This document shows positions 53,144-63,450 of a DNA stretch of 64,000 bases, piece after piece. Source of the DNA: an uncultured Subdoligranulum sp. (GTDB taxonomy: Bacteria; Bacillota; Clostridia; Oscillospirales; Ruminococcaceae); NCBI GenBank assembly GCA_945830575.1, contig CALZZE010000013.1:1-64000 (forward strand), read 5' to 3'. The translations under genes were made by a program, and so were the position numbers. How positions within the stretch are numbered: position 1 is the first letter of the stretch; the number at the start of each line of letters is the position of its first letter. Under the pieces are notes generated by a model, which saw nothing but the letters and a program-made list of their open reading frames with translations, searched no databases and was not told the DNA's origin.

Positions 53144-56020
53144 TTATGGATTCTTTTCCTGCAATTTCTTTGCACGGGCCAGCACCGGTTTCAGATACTG
53201 TCCGGTAAAGGAGTTGGGATTTTCCGCGATTTCCTCCGGCGTTCCGGCGGCAACGACCATGCCGCCGCCGCTGCCGCCCTCGGGGCCAAGGTCAATGATG
53301 TGATCCGCACGCTTGATGACGTCCAGATTGTGCTCGATGACAATGACGGTGTTGCCTGCGTCCACCAGCTTGTCAAGAACCTGCACCAGACGGTGTACAT
53401 CCGCCACATGCAGACCGGTGGTCGGCTCATCCAGAATATACACGGTCTGTCCGGTGCCGCGGCGGGCCAGCTCGTTGGCCAGCTTGACACGCTGGGCCTC
53501 GCCGCCGGAAAGCGTGGTGGCCGCCTGCCCCAATTGGATATATCCAAGCCCCACCTCGTTGATGGTTTGCAGCTTGCGGGCGATTTTAGGCTGGTTGGCA
53601 AAGAAAGCACAGGCTTCCTCCACCGTCATATCCAGAACATCGGAGATGGTTTTGTCCTTGTAATGCACCTCCAGCGTCTCCCGGTTGTAGCGTTTGCCCT
53701 TGCATACGTCGCAGGGCACAAAGATGTCCGGCAGGAAATGCATCTCGATTTGCAGAATACCGCCGCCTTCACAGGCCTCGCAGCGGCCGCCCTTCACATT
53801 GAAGCTGAATCGTCCCGGGCCATAGCCCCGCTGTTTGGCGTCCTGCGTGTTGGCAAAAAGGGTGCGGATATCCCCAAATACGCCGGTATAGGTGGCCGGA
53901 TTGGAGCGCGGCGTTCGGCCAATGGGAGACTGGTCAATGCCGATGACCTTGTCCACCCATTCCATACCCAGCACATCCTCACACTGGCCGGGCCGGCTGC
54001 GGGCTCCGTTGAGTGCCGCTGCCAGTGTCTTGTACAGAATTTCATTGACCAGCGTGGATTTTCCGGAGCCGGACACACCGGTGACGCAGATCATTTTGCC
54101 CAGAGGGAACTCCACATCAATGTTTTGCAGGTTGTTTTCCCGCGCTCCCACCACCTTGAGGAACTTGCCATTGCCGGGGCGGCGGGCTTCGGGAACCTCT
54201 ACGAATTTACGGCCTGACAGATACGCGCCGGTGATGCTGCGCTTTTCCTTGCAGATATCCTCCACGCTGCCCGCCGCCACGATCTCGCCGCCGTGCACAC
54301 CCGCACCGGGCCCCACATCCACAAGATAGTCCGCCTGCCGCATGGTATCCTCGTCATGCTCCACCACAATGAGGGTATTGCCCAAATCGCGCAGACGTTT
54401 CATGGTGGCAATGAGCTTGTCGTTATCCCGCTGATGCAGGCCGATGCTGGGCTCGTCCAGCACATACAGCACGCCGGTGAGTGCGCTGCCGATCTGGGTG
54501 GCCAGCCGGATGCGCTGGCTCTCGCCGCCGGACAGAGAGGCGGCCCCCCGGGAAAGCGTCAGATATCCCAATCCCACACTCTGCAAAAAGCCCAGACGCT
54601 CCTTAACTTCCTTGAAAATGGCCGCGCCGATCATCTGTTCCCGCTCAGTCACGTGGGCAGTCTTGATGAATTCCAGTTCCTCATTGACGCTCTTGTCGCA
54701 GAAATCCGTAATGTTGATGCCGCCCACCGTCACAGCAAGGCTGGTGGGTTTGAGACGGCGGCCGTGGCAGTCAGGACATTCCTCGCTGGACATCACCAGC
54801 GCGATCTCCTCCTTGACCCACTCGCTGCTGGTCTCCCGGAACCGCCGTTCCAGATTGGGAACAATGCCCTCAAACTGGTTGTAGTAGGTGCCGGAACCGA
54901 ACATACTTTCCCGCTGCATCTCGATACGTTCCTCACCGGTGCCGTACAGCAGCGCTTTGAGTGCCTCTTTGCTCAGTTCTTTGATGGGCGTATCCAGTGT
55001 AAAGCCGAACCGCTTGCCAAGAGCTTTGTAGGTCATTTCCGAAATGGAGCCTTCCGCATAATACCAGCCGCTTGCCTTGATGGCGCCCTCCCGGATGGAT
55101 TTGCGCTTGTCCGGGATGACACGCGCTGGATCCACCTTCATGAAAGTGCCAAGGCCGGTGCATTTCTCGCAGGCACCGAAGGGGTTGTTGAAGCTGAACA
55201 TCCGCGGAGTCAGTTCCTCCACCGAAATGCCGTGCTCCGGGCAGGCGTAGCTCTGGCTGAACATCATGGACTCTCCTCCAATAACGTCCACCACCACAAG
55301 TCCGCCCGTCTGGGACAGGGCGGTTTCGATGGAATCGGCCAGACGCCCCCGCACAGTATCGCTGATGACAAGGCGGTCTACAACGATTTCCACGGTATGC
55401 TTGCTGTTTTTGTCCAGCTTGATTTCCTCGGACAGGTCATACAAGCTGCCGTCCACCCGCACACGGGCGAATCCGGCGCGGCGGGCCGCCTCCAGTTCCT
55501 TGGCCTGCGTGCCTTTTCGTCCCCGAACGACCGGCGCCAGCACCTGAAACCGGGTGCGTTCAGGCAGTTTCATCACCTCGTCCACCATCTCGTCCACCGT
55601 CTGCTGGCTGATGGTGCGACCACAGACGGGACAGTGCGGCACGCCGATGCGGGCGTACATCAGACGCAGATAATCGTAGATTTCCGTCACCGTGCCCACG
55701 GTGGAGCGAGGGTTGTGGCTGGTGGTTTTCTGGTCAATGGAAATGGCTGGGGAAAGGCCGGTGATCTCGTCCACGTCCGGCTTTTCCATCTGGCCAAGAA
55801 ACTGGCGGGCATAGCTGGACAGGCTTTCCATATACCGGCGCTGGCCATCCGCATAGATGGTATCAAAGGCCAGACTGGATTTGCCGGAGCCGGACAAACC
55901 CGTCATGACCACCAGCTTGTTGCGGGGCAGCGTCAGGTCAACATTTTTCAGATTGTGTTCCCGGGCTCCTTTGATCACTATGCGGTTGTTGGCATCGATC
56001 TGGATTTTATTCGCACTCAA
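53144..56020 (-). CDS. uvrA: Excinuclease ABC subunit A
   Basis: Damage-sensing ATPase of nucleotide excision repair. 958 residues. First Walker [15 protein letters not shown], first zinc module [11 protein letters not shown], first signature [17 protein letters not shown], second Walker [15 protein letters not shown], zinc finger CEACEGGG...[14 protein letters not shown], and second signature [18 protein letters not shown]. The start is a TTG overlapping the uvrB stop (TTGA), with AGGAGG 11 bases upstream; no nearer ATG fits the family N terminus. Confidence 0.97.
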   Translation of the reverse strand: MSANKIQIDANNRIVIKGAREHNLKNVDLTLPRNKLVVMTGLSGSGKSSLAFDTIYADGQRRYMESLSSYARQFLGQMEKPDVDEITGLSPAISIDQKTTSHNPRSTVGTVTEIYDYLRLMYARIGVPHCPVCGRTISQQTVDEMVDEVMKLPERTRFQVLAPVVRGRKGTQAKELEAARRAGFARVRVDGSLYDLSEEIKLDKNSKHTVEIVVDRLVISDTVRGRLADSIETALSQTGGLVVVDVIGGESMMFSQSYACPEHGISVEELTPRMFSFNNPFGACEKCTGLGTFMKVDPARVIPDKRKSIREGAIKASGWYYAEGSISEMTYKALGKRFGFTLDTPIKELSKEALKALLYGTGEERIEMQRESMFGSGTYYNQFEGIVPNLERRFRETSSEWVKEEIALVMSSEECPDCHGRRLKPTSLAVTVGGINITDFCDKSVNEELEFIKTAHVTEREQMIGAAIFKEVKERLGFLQSVGLGYLTLSRGAASLSGGESQRIRLATQIGSALTGVLYVLDEPSIGLHQRDNDKLIATMKRLRDLGNTLIVVEHDEDTMRQADYLVDVGPGAGVHGGEIVAAGSVEDICKEKRSITGAYLSGRKFVEVPEARRPGNGKFLKVVGARENNLQNIDVEFPLGKMICVTGVSGSGKSTLVNEILYKTLAAALNGARSRPGQCEDVLGMEWVDKVIGIDQSPIGRTPRSNPATYTGVFGDIRTLFANTQDAKQRGYGPGRFSFNVKGGRCEACEGGGILQIEMHFLPDIFVPCDVCKGKRYNRETLEVHYKDKTISDVLDMTVEEACAFFANQPKIARKLQTINEVGLGYIQLGQAATTLSGGEAQRVKLANELARRGTGQTVYILDEPTTGLHVADVHRLVQVLDKLVDAGNTVIVIEHNLDVIKRADHIIDLGPEGGSGGGMVVAAGTPEEIAENPNSFTGQYLKPVLARAKKLQEKNP

Positions 56021-58059
56021 TTTTTGAATTTCCTCCTGCCCTTTCGTTTTTTGTCCGCGGCGCGGCGCTCCGAATTGTCCACCTCAGTGGGATCCTCACC
56101 CCGTTCCAGCCGTGCGATCTCATCACGCAGCTGGGCGGCGTGTTCAAATTGCAGCAGCCTTGCGGCCTCCTTCATTTCTCTGGTCATTCTCTCGATGGCC
56201 TGCTGGCGTTCGGCCCGGCTCATGCGGTGCTGACGCAGGCGCTTGTTTTCCTCGCTCATACTGATTTCCAGCCCGCCGCCAATGGCCTTGACGATGGTTC
56301 TGGGAGTGATGCCATGGGCTTCGTTGTAGGCATTCTGGATCTCGCGGCGGCGCTGGGTCTCGGTGATGGCACGCTCCATGCTGGGCGTCACCTCATCCGC
56401 ATACATGATGACCATACCGTTGGCATTGCGGGCCGCACGGCCGATGGTCTGAATCAGGCTGGTTTCGCTGCGCAGAAAACCCTCCTTGTCCGCATCCAGA
56501 ATGGCGATAAGGGAGACTTCCGGCAGATCCAGACCCTCCCGCAGCAGGTTGATGCCCACGATCACATCAATGGCGCCCACACGCAGGTCTTTGATGATCT
56601 CCATGCGTTCAAAGGTGTCCACTTCATGGTGCATATACTTTGTTTTGACGCCGTGTTCCTCGAAATAGTCTGTCAGATCTTCCGCCATCTTAACGGTCAG
56701 CGTGGTCACGAGAACGCGCTCACCCCGGTCGAGCCGCAGGCGCACTTCGCCCAGCAGATCTTCGATCTGACCTTCCACAGGACGCACCTGCACCACCGGA
56801 TCCAATAGGCCGGTGGGGCGGATGACCTGCTCCGCTACGCGGGAGGAATGCTGGCGCTCATACTCACCGGGCGTGGCGCTCACAAAGACAGTCTGCCCCA
56901 TCTTGCTTTCAAATTCATCAAAGCGCAGAGGGCGGTTGTCAAAAGCGGAGGGCAGACGGAATCCATATTCTACCAGCGTTTTTTTGCGGCTGTAATCGCC
57001 GCCGAACATGCCGCGCACCTGAGGCAGCATGACGTGGCTCTCGTCCACCATCAGCAGGTAATCCTCCGGGAAGTAGTCCAGCAGCGTGGTGGGCGTGGAA
57101 CCGGGCGCACGCCCGGAAAGCACGGCGGAGTAGTTCTCAATGCCCTTGCACATGCCCACTTCCTGCAGCATTTCCATATCATAGTTTGTTCGCTGCTGGA
57201 TGCGCTGTGCCTCCAGCAGTTTGCCTTCTGTTGTGAACAGACGCACCTGTTCTTCCATCTCAGCGGCGATTTTTTTCAATCCCTCCTGCATCTTTTCCGG
57301 GCCGACAATGTAATGGCTGGCCGGGAAGATGGCCACATGGCGCACCACGTTCCTGCGTTCCCCTGTCAAAGGGTCAAACTCGCAAATCCGGTCGATCTCA
57401 TCTCCGAAAAACTCCACACGAATGGCGTATTCATCGTTGTAGGCAAGATGAATGTCCACAATGTCCCCTTTCACGCGGAACTTGTTGCGGACAAAGTTCA
57501 TATCATTGCGCTCATATTGCAGCTTGACAAGACGGGCGCACAGTTCATCCCGCTCCATCTGCATGCCGGGACGCAGACTGATGACCATACTGCGGTAATC
57601 GATGGGGTCACCGAGAGAATAGATACAGGACACCGATGCCACAATGATGACATTGCGCCGCTCGGACAGTGCCGCCGTGGCGGAATGGCGCAGCCGGTCG
57701 ATCTCGTCATTGATGGCACTGTCCTTTTCAATATAGGTGTCGGTGGACGGAATATAAGCCTCAGGCTGATAGTAGTCATAGTATGAGACGAAATATTCCA
57801 CCGCATCATCGGGGAAAAAGCTGCGCATCTCGGTACAGATCTGGCTGGCCAGTGTCTTGTTGGGTTCCAGAATCAGCGTGGGACGGTTGCAGCGGGCGAT
57901 GATGTTGGCCATGGTAAAGGTTTTGCCGGAACCGGTAACACCCAGCAATATCTGGCCCTTATCCCCTGCCCGGATTCCCCGCACCAACGCGTCAATGGCC
58001 TGCGGCTGATCTCCCGTGGGAGAAAACGGAGCCTGTAAGTGAAACACATCGTCCTGCAT
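56017..58059 (-). CDS. uvrB: Excinuclease ABC subunit B
   Basis: Helicase-like damage verification subunit. 680 residues. Walker [16 protein letters not shown] near 40, beta-hairpin [21 protein letters not shown] near 95, DEAD-like [12 protein letters not shown], helicase motif [11 protein letters not shown], and a C-terminal UVR domain ([28 protein letters not shown]). ATG 58059 has AAGGAGGG upstream. Forms an operon with uvrA. Confidence 0.97.
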   Translation of the reverse strand: MQDDVFHLQAPFSPTGDQPQAIDALVRGIRAGDKGQILLGVTGSGKTFTMANIIARCNRPTLILEPNKTLASQICTEMRSFFPDDAVEYFVSYYDYYQPEAYIPSTDTYIEKDSAINDEIDRLRHSATAALSERRNVIIVASVSCIYSLGDPIDYRSMVISLRPGMQMERDELCARLVKLQYERNDMNFVRNKFRVKGDIVDIHLAYNDEYAIRVEFFGDEIDRICEFDPLTGERRNVVRHVAIFPASHYIVGPEKMQEGLKKIAAEMEEQVRLFTTEGKLLEAQRIQQRTNYDMEMLQEVGMCKGIENYSAVLSGRAPGSTPTTLLDYFPEDYLLMVDESHVMLPQVRGMFGGDYSRKKTLVEYGFRLPSAFDNRPLRFDEFESKMGQTVFVSATPGEYERQHSSRVAEQVIRPTGLLDPVVQVRPVEGQIEDLLGEVRLRLDRGERVLVTTLTVKMAEDLTDYFEEHGVKTKYMHHEVDTFERMEIIKDLRVGAIDVIVGINLLREGLDLPEVSLIAILDADKEGFLRSETSLIQTIGRAARNANGMVIMYADEVTPSMERAITETQRRREIQNAYNEAHGITPRTIVKAIGGGLEISMSEENKRLRQHRMSRAERQQAIERMTREMKEAARLLQFEHAAQLRDEIARLERGEDPTEVDNSERRAADKKRKGRRKFKN

Positions 58060-58093
58060 TGTGCCCTCCTTAACAACAATAGGTTGTAACTCG

Positions 58094-58122
58094 ATTATAC
58101 CACAGGGAATTTTTAATGTAAA
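58094..58122 (-). promoter_or_regulatory. Promoter of uvrBA
   Basis: On the minus strand TTTACA (58117-58122), 17 bp, TATAAT (58094-58099). No clear SOS box of the GAAC-N4-GTTC type was seen. Confidence 0.8.
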
Positions 58123-58194
58123 TAGGTCCCGCAAAATTTACAAGTCTCTTTTCAGCTTGTGACACAGTCCCCGGTTTTATCCGGCCATAGAAAC

Positions 58195-58476
58195 GCCCCG
58201 TCCTGCAAAGACGGGGCGAGAGCCTGTCGAACGAATCCAAATCCGTCGCCGTCGGCGGACATGTGCCGACGATGGCGACACCGACAGGGAAATTTTACGG
58301 CAAATTGTGTGCGAGTCGCTTTGCGGCGAGTGCGCGATTTGCCGTAAAATTTTGTCGAAGGGGATTCCAAAGAGGGGAAACACGAGCGTCAGGCACCGCC
58401 GTGCGCAAGTGTTGCCCCTTTTGAGCGTGTCGAGTTTCTCGACACGCTGATGCCCCGTCCTGCAAATACGGGGCGA
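58195..58476. repeat. Structured non-coding repeat element with flanking hairpin repeats
   Basis: A 25-bp unit beginning GCCCCGTCCTGCAAA (58195-58219, 58452-58476; one mismatch) flanks the element; each copy is itself a hairpin (GCCCCGT/ACGGGGC). Inside are a hairpin GTCGCC...GGCGAC (58245-58279), a perfect 16-bp inverted repeat AAATTTTACGGCAAAT (58290-58305 with 58337-58352), and a perfect 8-bp hairpin CGTGTCGA/TCGACACG (58426-58446). Small open frames here look non-coding. It separates radC from uvrB and its ends could terminate radC. Likely a dispersed repeat or a structured RNA. Confidence 0.65.
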
Positions 58477-58479
58477 AAT

Positions 58480-59163
58480 TCATAGTTTACCCTTGGACCG
58501 AAAGGAGAAGGTGCCATCCTTCGCCACAATGATGTGGTCGAGCAAGCGGATGTTCAGATCCAGCAACAACAGTTTTACATTGTCGGTGGCGATCATGTCC
58601 TGTGTGGAAGGGATCGCCAGCCCGGTGGGATGATTGTGGGTGAGAAATGCAATGGTGGCGTTGCTGCGGGCGGCCTCCCGCATGAGCTTGGCTTTGTTAA
58701 AGCTCACCGTGTTGGGAACCCCTTCCCCGATCAGGACGGTACGCTCCACATGAAACCGGTCATCCAGCAGAACAAGATAGCACCGCTCATCCCGGTCGCT
58801 CCAGTCCAGATTCAACGCGTAGTCGGTGCAGGCCTCAACTGTCTTGAGGGATGCAGGAACCTTGCGGTTTTTCACCTCGTAATAGCGATGGAAATCATAA
58901 ACCATTTTGATGATTTCGGCGCTGTGTTTGCCGATTCCCGGCACCCGCTGCAAGGCATCCTCGTCCGCCTGCAGCACCTTGGTAAAGCTGCCGAATTCCT
59001 CAATGAGCGCGTGGGCCAGTTCGTTGGTATCTCTGCGGGGAATGGCAAAAAACAGCAGATATTCCAGTGCCTCATGCTCCGCAAGGCTGGTAAGGCCGTC
59101 CCGTTTGACGCGGGCTTTCATGCGGGCGCGGTGATTCTCATGTGGATTTTTATTTTGCTCCAT
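58480..59163 (-). CDS. radC: RadC-family JAB-domain protein
   Basis: 227 residues: UPF0758 N terminus (RARMKARVKRDGLTSLAEHEALEYLLFFAIPRRDTNELAHALIEEFGS), helix-hairpin-helix (LQRVPGIGKHSAEIIKMV), and a JAB metalloprotease-like domain with the zinc motif THNHPTGLAIPSTQD. Despite the name, a repair role is not supported for most members. ATG 59163 has AAGGAT nine bases upstream; a GTG three codons earlier would leave no spacing. Confidence 0.93.
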   Translation of the reverse strand: MEQNKNPHENHRARMKARVKRDGLTSLAEHEALEYLLFFAIPRRDTNELAHALIEEFGSFTKVLQADEDALQRVPGIGKHSAEIIKMVYDFHRYYEVKNRKVPASLKTVEACTDYALNLDWSDRDERCYLVLLDDRFHVERTVLIGEGVPNTVSFNKAKLMREAARSNATIAFLTHNHPTGLAIPSTQDMIATDNVKLLLLDLNIRLLDHIIVAKDGTFSFRSKGKL

Positions 59164-59176
59164 CGCTTGCACATCC

Positions 59177-59224
59177 TTTACCTTTGCGTGATTCTATTAT
59201 ATAATGAAATCAAGTGTTTTGCAA
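59177..59224. promoter_or_regulatory. Divergent overlapping promoters of radC and the pseudouridine synthase
   Basis: Plus strand: TTTACC (59177-59182), 17 bp, TATAAT (59200-59205). Minus strand: TTGCAA (59219-59224), 17 bp, TATAAT (59196-59201). Both -10 boxes lie in the single palindrome ATTATATAAT (59196-59205), so polymerase can use only one direction at a time. Confidence 0.8.
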
Positions 59225-59241
59225 AGGGAGAGATGGTCTTT

Positions 59242-60204
59242 ATGAAAAAATTTACGGCTGGCTCCAATGAGACTGGGGTACGCCTGAGCCGGTTTGTGGA
59301 GTCAGTGACAAAAGAACTTCCCCGGAGCATGATGTACAAGGCGTTTCGCAACAAGCGCATCAAGGTCAACGGGAAAAAAGCCGAGCCAGACACCCGTTTG
59401 CAGCAGGGTGATGTGATAGAACTGTATATCAATGACGAATTTTTTCCGGAAATTCCGGCCGGCCGCGCACCAAAACCGCCTCGCCGTCAACCGCCGGTCA
59501 AAGTCATTTATGAGGAGGAGAGTTTTGCGGTGCTGTACAAGCCTGCGCACCTCCTGTGCCATAGCGACCGAACCGGAGACACCAATCTGGTGGATGTCTT
59601 TGCGGCCCAGTTGGAGGCGCAGGGCCAGTACGACCCCCACGCCGAAAACCGCTTTGCCCCTGCCCTGTGCAATCGGCTGGACCGAGGTACCGAGGGACTG
59701 GTGCTGGCCGCTAAGACCTATCAGGCGCTGCGGGACTTGAATACCATCATCCGGGATGACCTGATGAAAAAAGAGTACCTGACGATCACGGTAGGCGCGC
59801 CCCCTGCCGGGCGGCACGTGGCATGGCTGCAGCACAGCGAAAAAAACAACAAGGTGCGCATCCACGCCCACGAATCGGAGGGGTACAAAAAAATCATCAC
59901 CGATGTGACGGTCATCCGCCAGAACGGCCCCTTTGCGCTGTGCCGTATTGGGCTGATTACAGGACGCACACATCAGATCCGGGCGCATCTCGCCTATCTG
60001 GGGCACCCGGTTTTGGGGGATATCAAGTATGGGAACCGCAAAATGAATGAGCGCACCGGTTTCACCACGCAGGCCCTATGCGCCCAGCGGCTGACCTTTG
60101 GCCGCATCCCGGAGGAAAATTCGCTGCACCATCTTTCGGGGAAAGTCATTAAACTGGAAGACCCACAAATCGTCCATCGGTTTGACGCTCTTACAAAAGA
60201 ATGA
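59242..60204 (+). CDS. RluA-family rRNA/tRNA pseudouridine synthase
   Basis: 320 residues: N-terminal S4 domain (about 10-70, MYKAFRNKRIKVNGKKAEPDTRLQQGD) and a catalytic RluA domain with the aspartate in NRLDRGTEGLVLAAKT, then GLITGRTHQIRAHLAYLGHPVLGD. The closest match is the RluC/RluD group, with an S4 domain; its exact target site cannot be read from sequence. ATG 59242 has GGGAGAG about ten bases upstream; 59233 is an alternative start. Confidence 0.93.
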   Translation: MKKFTAGSNETGVRLSRFVESVTKELPRSMMYKAFRNKRIKVNGKKAEPDTRLQQGDVIELYINDEFFPEIPAGRAPKPPRRQPPVKVIYEEESFAVLYKPAHLLCHSDRTGDTNLVDVFAAQLEAQGQYDPHAENRFAPALCNRLDRGTEGLVLAAKTYQALRDLNTIIRDDLMKKEYLTITVGAPPAGRHVAWLQHSEKNNKVRIHAHESEGYKKIITDVTVIRQNGPFALCRIGLITGRTHQIRAHLAYLGHPVLGDIKYGNRKMNERTGFTTQALCAQRLTFGRIPEENSLHHLSGKVIKLEDPQIVHRFDALTKE

Positions 60205-60206
60205 AT

Positions 60207-60238
60207 CACGGCCGCCCGCAAAACAGCAGGTGGCCGTG
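60207..60238. terminator. Terminator between convergent genes
   Basis: CACGGCCGCC pairs with GGTGGCCGTG (one bulge) around a 12-base loop. Weak T tract on either side. Confidence 0.6.
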
Positions 60239-60260
60239 GTTTCATATACCAAAATAACTC

Positions 60261-61310
60261 TTATGCAATCAGGAAATTGTAAATCAGGGAAACCGCAATA
60301 ATCAGGGCGCAGATGACTGCGGTGATAGGGGGCGCCCAGCGGATAATCCTCTCCGCCATCACGTCGTCCTCGCTCTCCTCATCCTCGTCCACGTAACGGC
60401 CCCTTCCGGAACCACTCTCCGTGTCCTCCTCATAGGCATTGTAAGAGTCGGTCTCCTCCGTGTCATACATCCGGGTACCATCTGTTTCATCGTCGTCATC
60501 ATCAAACAGACGGCCCTTGGGAGCATAACGTCGTACACGCTCTTCCTCCGCATCCATAGCGGCGCCACGGGCGGCACTGGGATCATACTGAGTCGTGGCC
60601 TGCTGCGGCTGCTCAGCCTGCTGGTTGATGGCAGCCTGTGCTGCGGCAGCCGTTGCCGCAGCAGGATCGACCACAGCGCCGATCTCCCGCTGCTGGGTCT
60701 CCGCAATGCGGCGCGCCTCCTCCAGAATACTGGTCAGCTGAACCTTGACCTGCGTGCGCTCGGAGCCGCATTCGCTGCACAGCGTCGTATTTTCCTCATT
60801 GGGATGGAAGGCACCGCAGGCGCAGAACCAGCCCTGTTCGATATCCTGCGGTACACAGGTCAGCGCGGTGTTCCCCATCCGGGTCTGTAAAGTCTTGGCG
60901 ATAGAGCCGGGCAACACACGGGGCATCTGCAAACGAACCCGTTTGTAGCCGCGCAGATCCACGCCGCGGCCGTTCAGGAACGCCCGATCCTGCTCGATCT
61001 CCACGCTGGAGACCGGCGTGTCGCTCACGTAGACAGCATCGTCTGCGCCAAACAAGTCGCCCGGCATGGCGTTGAGCTGCTCATAATAGAAGTCATCCTC
61101 ACAGAGCACCTGTCCGGCAGCATCCTTACATTTGAAGTGGATCACCAGACCGGTCAAAGGCTCCGTGCCCACGTTTTTGAAGGTCAGGCAAACGGCAACC
61201 TCACCGGTGACATCGCCCTTCAAAAGCTCCACACGGACAAACTGCACCGGGCTGCCAGCGGTGTAATAGTTGGCACGGGACTGGGCCATCAGGGAAAAAT
61301 TCTGTTCCAT
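60261..61310 (-). CDS. Unrecognised zinc-ribbon, acidic, tail-anchored membrane protein
   Basis: 349 residues. N-terminal beta-rich domain (about 20-125; LTFKNVGTEPLTGLVIHFKC suggests an immunoglobulin-like or adaptin-ear-like fold), a four-Cys zinc ribbon WFCACG...LCSECG near 165-190, a helical Ala/Gln-rich stretch (about 195-250), a strongly acidic segment (FDDDDDETDG and a second DEDEESEDD), and a single C-terminal helix (AVICALIIAVSLIYNFLIA). The order suggests a cytosolic domain held to the membrane by a tail anchor. It lies 19 bases downstream of ftsH, so it may be co-expressed with it. I do not recognise the family. Confidence 0.75.
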   Translation of the reverse strand: MEQNFSLMAQSRANYYTAGSPVQFVRVELLKGDVTGEVAVCLTFKNVGTEPLTGLVIHFKCKDAAGQVLCEDDFYYEQLNAMPGDLFGADDAVYVSDTPVSSVEIEQDRAFLNGRGVDLRGYKRVRLQMPRVLPGSIAKTLQTRMGNTALTCVPQDIEQGWFCACGAFHPNEENTTLCSECGSERTQVKVQLTSILEEARRIAETQQREIGAVVDPAAATAAAAQAAINQQAEQPQQATTQYDPSAARGAAMDAEEERVRRYAPKGRLFDDDDDETDGTRMYDTEETDSYNAYEEDTESGSGRGRYVDEDEESEDDVMAERIIRWAPPITAVICALIIAVSLIYNFLIA

Positions 61311-61329
61311 GATTCACTCACCTACTTTT

Positions 61330-63417
61330 TCAGTCTTGGGGGTCTTGTGTTTCGGGCTGCTCCGGCAAAACGGGTTCCGCCGCAGGAGACGCCGGTTCCG
61401 AAGAAACAGGAGGCTGCGGGGCGGCAGGGGTCTGCTCGCCAATCGCAAACGGCGGCAGCGTTCCGCCCTTCATCAGGGTGTCGAACTCCTCGCCGGAGAT
61501 TTTTTCCCTCTCCATCAGCACAGCGGCAACCTTGTGAAGTTCATCCATGTGCTCGGTCAGGATACGGCGTGCCGTTTCATAGCCTTCATCCACAATATCG
61601 CGGATCTCATGGTCAATCTCAGCGGCAACCGCCTCGGAATATCCCTTGCCCTGCCCAAAATCGCGGCCAAGGAAGGTTTCTCCCGGATCTCCGCCGTAGA
61701 CCACAGGTCCCAGACGCTCGCTGAAACCGTACCGTGTTACCATGGCGCGGGCGGTATCGGTGGCGCGCTGCAGGTCATTGGAGGCGCCGGTGGAAATATC
61801 ATCCAGCACCAGCTGTTCCGCCACACGGCCGCCCAGCAACGTAACGATGTTTTCACTCATGGCGGTACGCGTGACATAGCTGGCGTCCTTTTCCGGCAGG
61901 TACATGGTATAGCCGCCCGCCGCGCCGCGGGGAATAATGCTGATCTGATGCACCGGGTCATGGGTCTTGCAGAAATATCCTGTGATGGCATGACCTGTCT
62001 CATGGTACGCGGTCAGGCGCTTTTCTTTCTCGGTGACCACACGGCTCTTTTTCTCGGGACCGGCCACCACCTTGATGGAGGCCTCCTCCACCTCAGGCTG
62101 GGTAATAGCCTTTTTGCCCTTGCGAGCGGCCAGCAGAGCGGCCTCGTTCACAAGGTTTTCCAGATCCGCGCCGGAGAATCCCGCCGTGGACTGGGCAATG
62201 GTTTTCAGGGAGACATCTGGGCCGAGAGGCTTGTTTTTGGTGTGAACGCGCAGAATCTCCTCGCGGCCCTTTACATCGGGCAGCCCCACATAGACCTGAC
62301 GGTCGAAACGGCCGGGACGCAGTAATGCCTTGTCCAGAATATCCGCTCGGTTGGTGGCCGCCATCACAATGACGCCATCATTGGCGTCAAAGCCGTCCAT
62401 CTCCACAAGCAACTGGTTCAGCGTCTGTTCCCGTTCATCGTGACCGCCGCCGAGTCCTGCACCGCGCTGCCGGCCTACCGCATCGATCTCATCAATAAAG
62501 ATGATGGCAGGCATGGTCTTTTTTGCTTTTTCAAACAAATCACGCACACGGGAGGCACCAACGCCCACGTACATTTCCACGAAGTCAGAACCGGATATGG
62601 CATAGAAAGGTACGCCCGCCTCGCCTGCACAGGCGCGGGCCAGAAGCGTCTTACCGGTACCCGGAGGGCCTACCAGCAGAACACCGTGGGGAATCCGTGC
62701 ACCCAGAGAGTTGAATTTGTTGGGGGCCTTGAGGAACTCCACGACCTCCTGCAGCTCACTTTTTTCCTCATCCGCACCGGCCACATCGGCAAAGGTGGCC
62801 TTGCGCTGGCTCTCCTGCTGATCCTTGACCTTGGCACGGCCCACATTCATGATGCCGCCGCCGGCGCCGCCGCGGTACATGGACATGAACAGCATACCCA
62901 CACTGCCAATCATGATCACATAGAAAATGATCTCCAGCCAGGGGATACTGGTCTTCGGCTCGGTAAAGTCATACACCATGGGAGCATCCGGGTTGGCTTC
63001 ATTGTACTGCTCCACATAGTCATGGATAAAGCTGGCAAAGTAATTGGGTTGGGGGATTTTGTAGGTGGTATGGCAGGTACCGCCGTTGGCAGGCAGCAGC
63101 TTGCTCTCGGTGGAACCTCCGATGCCGCTCAGCAGACCACCCTGCGGCAGCTGCTGCATTTCCTCCTGCGCAGTGCTGCCGTCAGAATCCGGCAGCGGCA
63201 GTTCTCCTTCCTTCAGCCAAAGCTCCAGCACGCCGGTATTGCTGTCCAGCAAAAAGGATGTCACCTGATTGGCCCGGAAATAGCCCTCAATCTCGGAATA
63301 GAAATACTGTCCCGAGGAGGCCGAGCCAAGCATGGACATGGAACTAATGGCAATCAGGGCAATGACCATCAGCACAGCGGCGAGGATCATGCCGTTAAAA
63401 CGCGGTTTTTGCTGCAA
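61330..63417 (-). CDS. ftsH: ATP-dependent zinc metalloprotease FtsH
   Basis: Membrane-anchored AAA protease. 695 residues: one helix near the N terminus ([18 protein letters not shown]), a periplasmic-side domain, a second helix near 160 ([19 protein letters not shown]), AAA domain with Walker A GPPGTGKT near 250 and Walker [10 protein letters not shown], second region of homology, then the zinc site [12 protein letters not shown] near 465. The C-terminal tail is Pro/Glu-rich. Start is a TTG at 63417 with AGGAG nine bases upstream; the first ATG is inside the first helix. Confidence 0.96.
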   Translation of the reverse strand: MQQKPRFNGMILAAVLMVIALIAISSMSMLGSASSGQYFYSEIEGYFRANQVTSFLLDSNTGVLELWLKEGELPLPDSDGSTAQEEMQQLPQGGLLSGIGGSTESKLLPANGGTCHTTYKIPQPNYFASFIHDYVEQYNEANPDAPMVYDFTEPKTSIPWLEIIFYVIMIGSVGMLFMSMYRGGAGGGIMNVGRAKVKDQQESQRKATFADVAGADEEKSELQEVVEFLKAPNKFNSLGARIPHGVLLVGPPGTGKTLLARACAGEAGVPFYAISGSDFVEMYVGVGASRVRDLFEKAKKTMPAIIFIDEIDAVGRQRGAGLGGGHDEREQTLNQLLVEMDGFDANDGVIVMAATNRADILDKALLRPGRFDRQVYVGLPDVKGREEILRVHTKNKPLGPDVSLKTIAQSTAGFSGADLENLVNEAALLAARKGKKAITQPEVEEASIKVVAGPEKKSRVVTEKEKRLTAYHETGHAITGYFCKTHDPVHQISIIPRGAAGGYTMYLPEKDASYVTRTAMSENIVTLLGGRVAEQLVLDDISTGASNDLQRATDTARAMVTRYGFSERLGPVVYGGDPGETFLGRDFGQGKGYSEAVAAEIDHEIRDIVDEGYETARRILTEHMDELHKVAAVLMEREKISGEEFDTLMKGGTLPPFAIGEQTPAAPQPPVSSEPASPAAEPVLPEQPETQDPQD

Positions 63418-63450
63418 GAAATCAACTCCTATCCGGTACGCAGCCGGTGT

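Noticed and set aside
58177..58483. Small open frames in the gap between uvrB and radC
   Set aside because: Several overlapping Arg/Ser-rich frames on both strands within a set of hairpins; best explained as non-coding repeat sequence.
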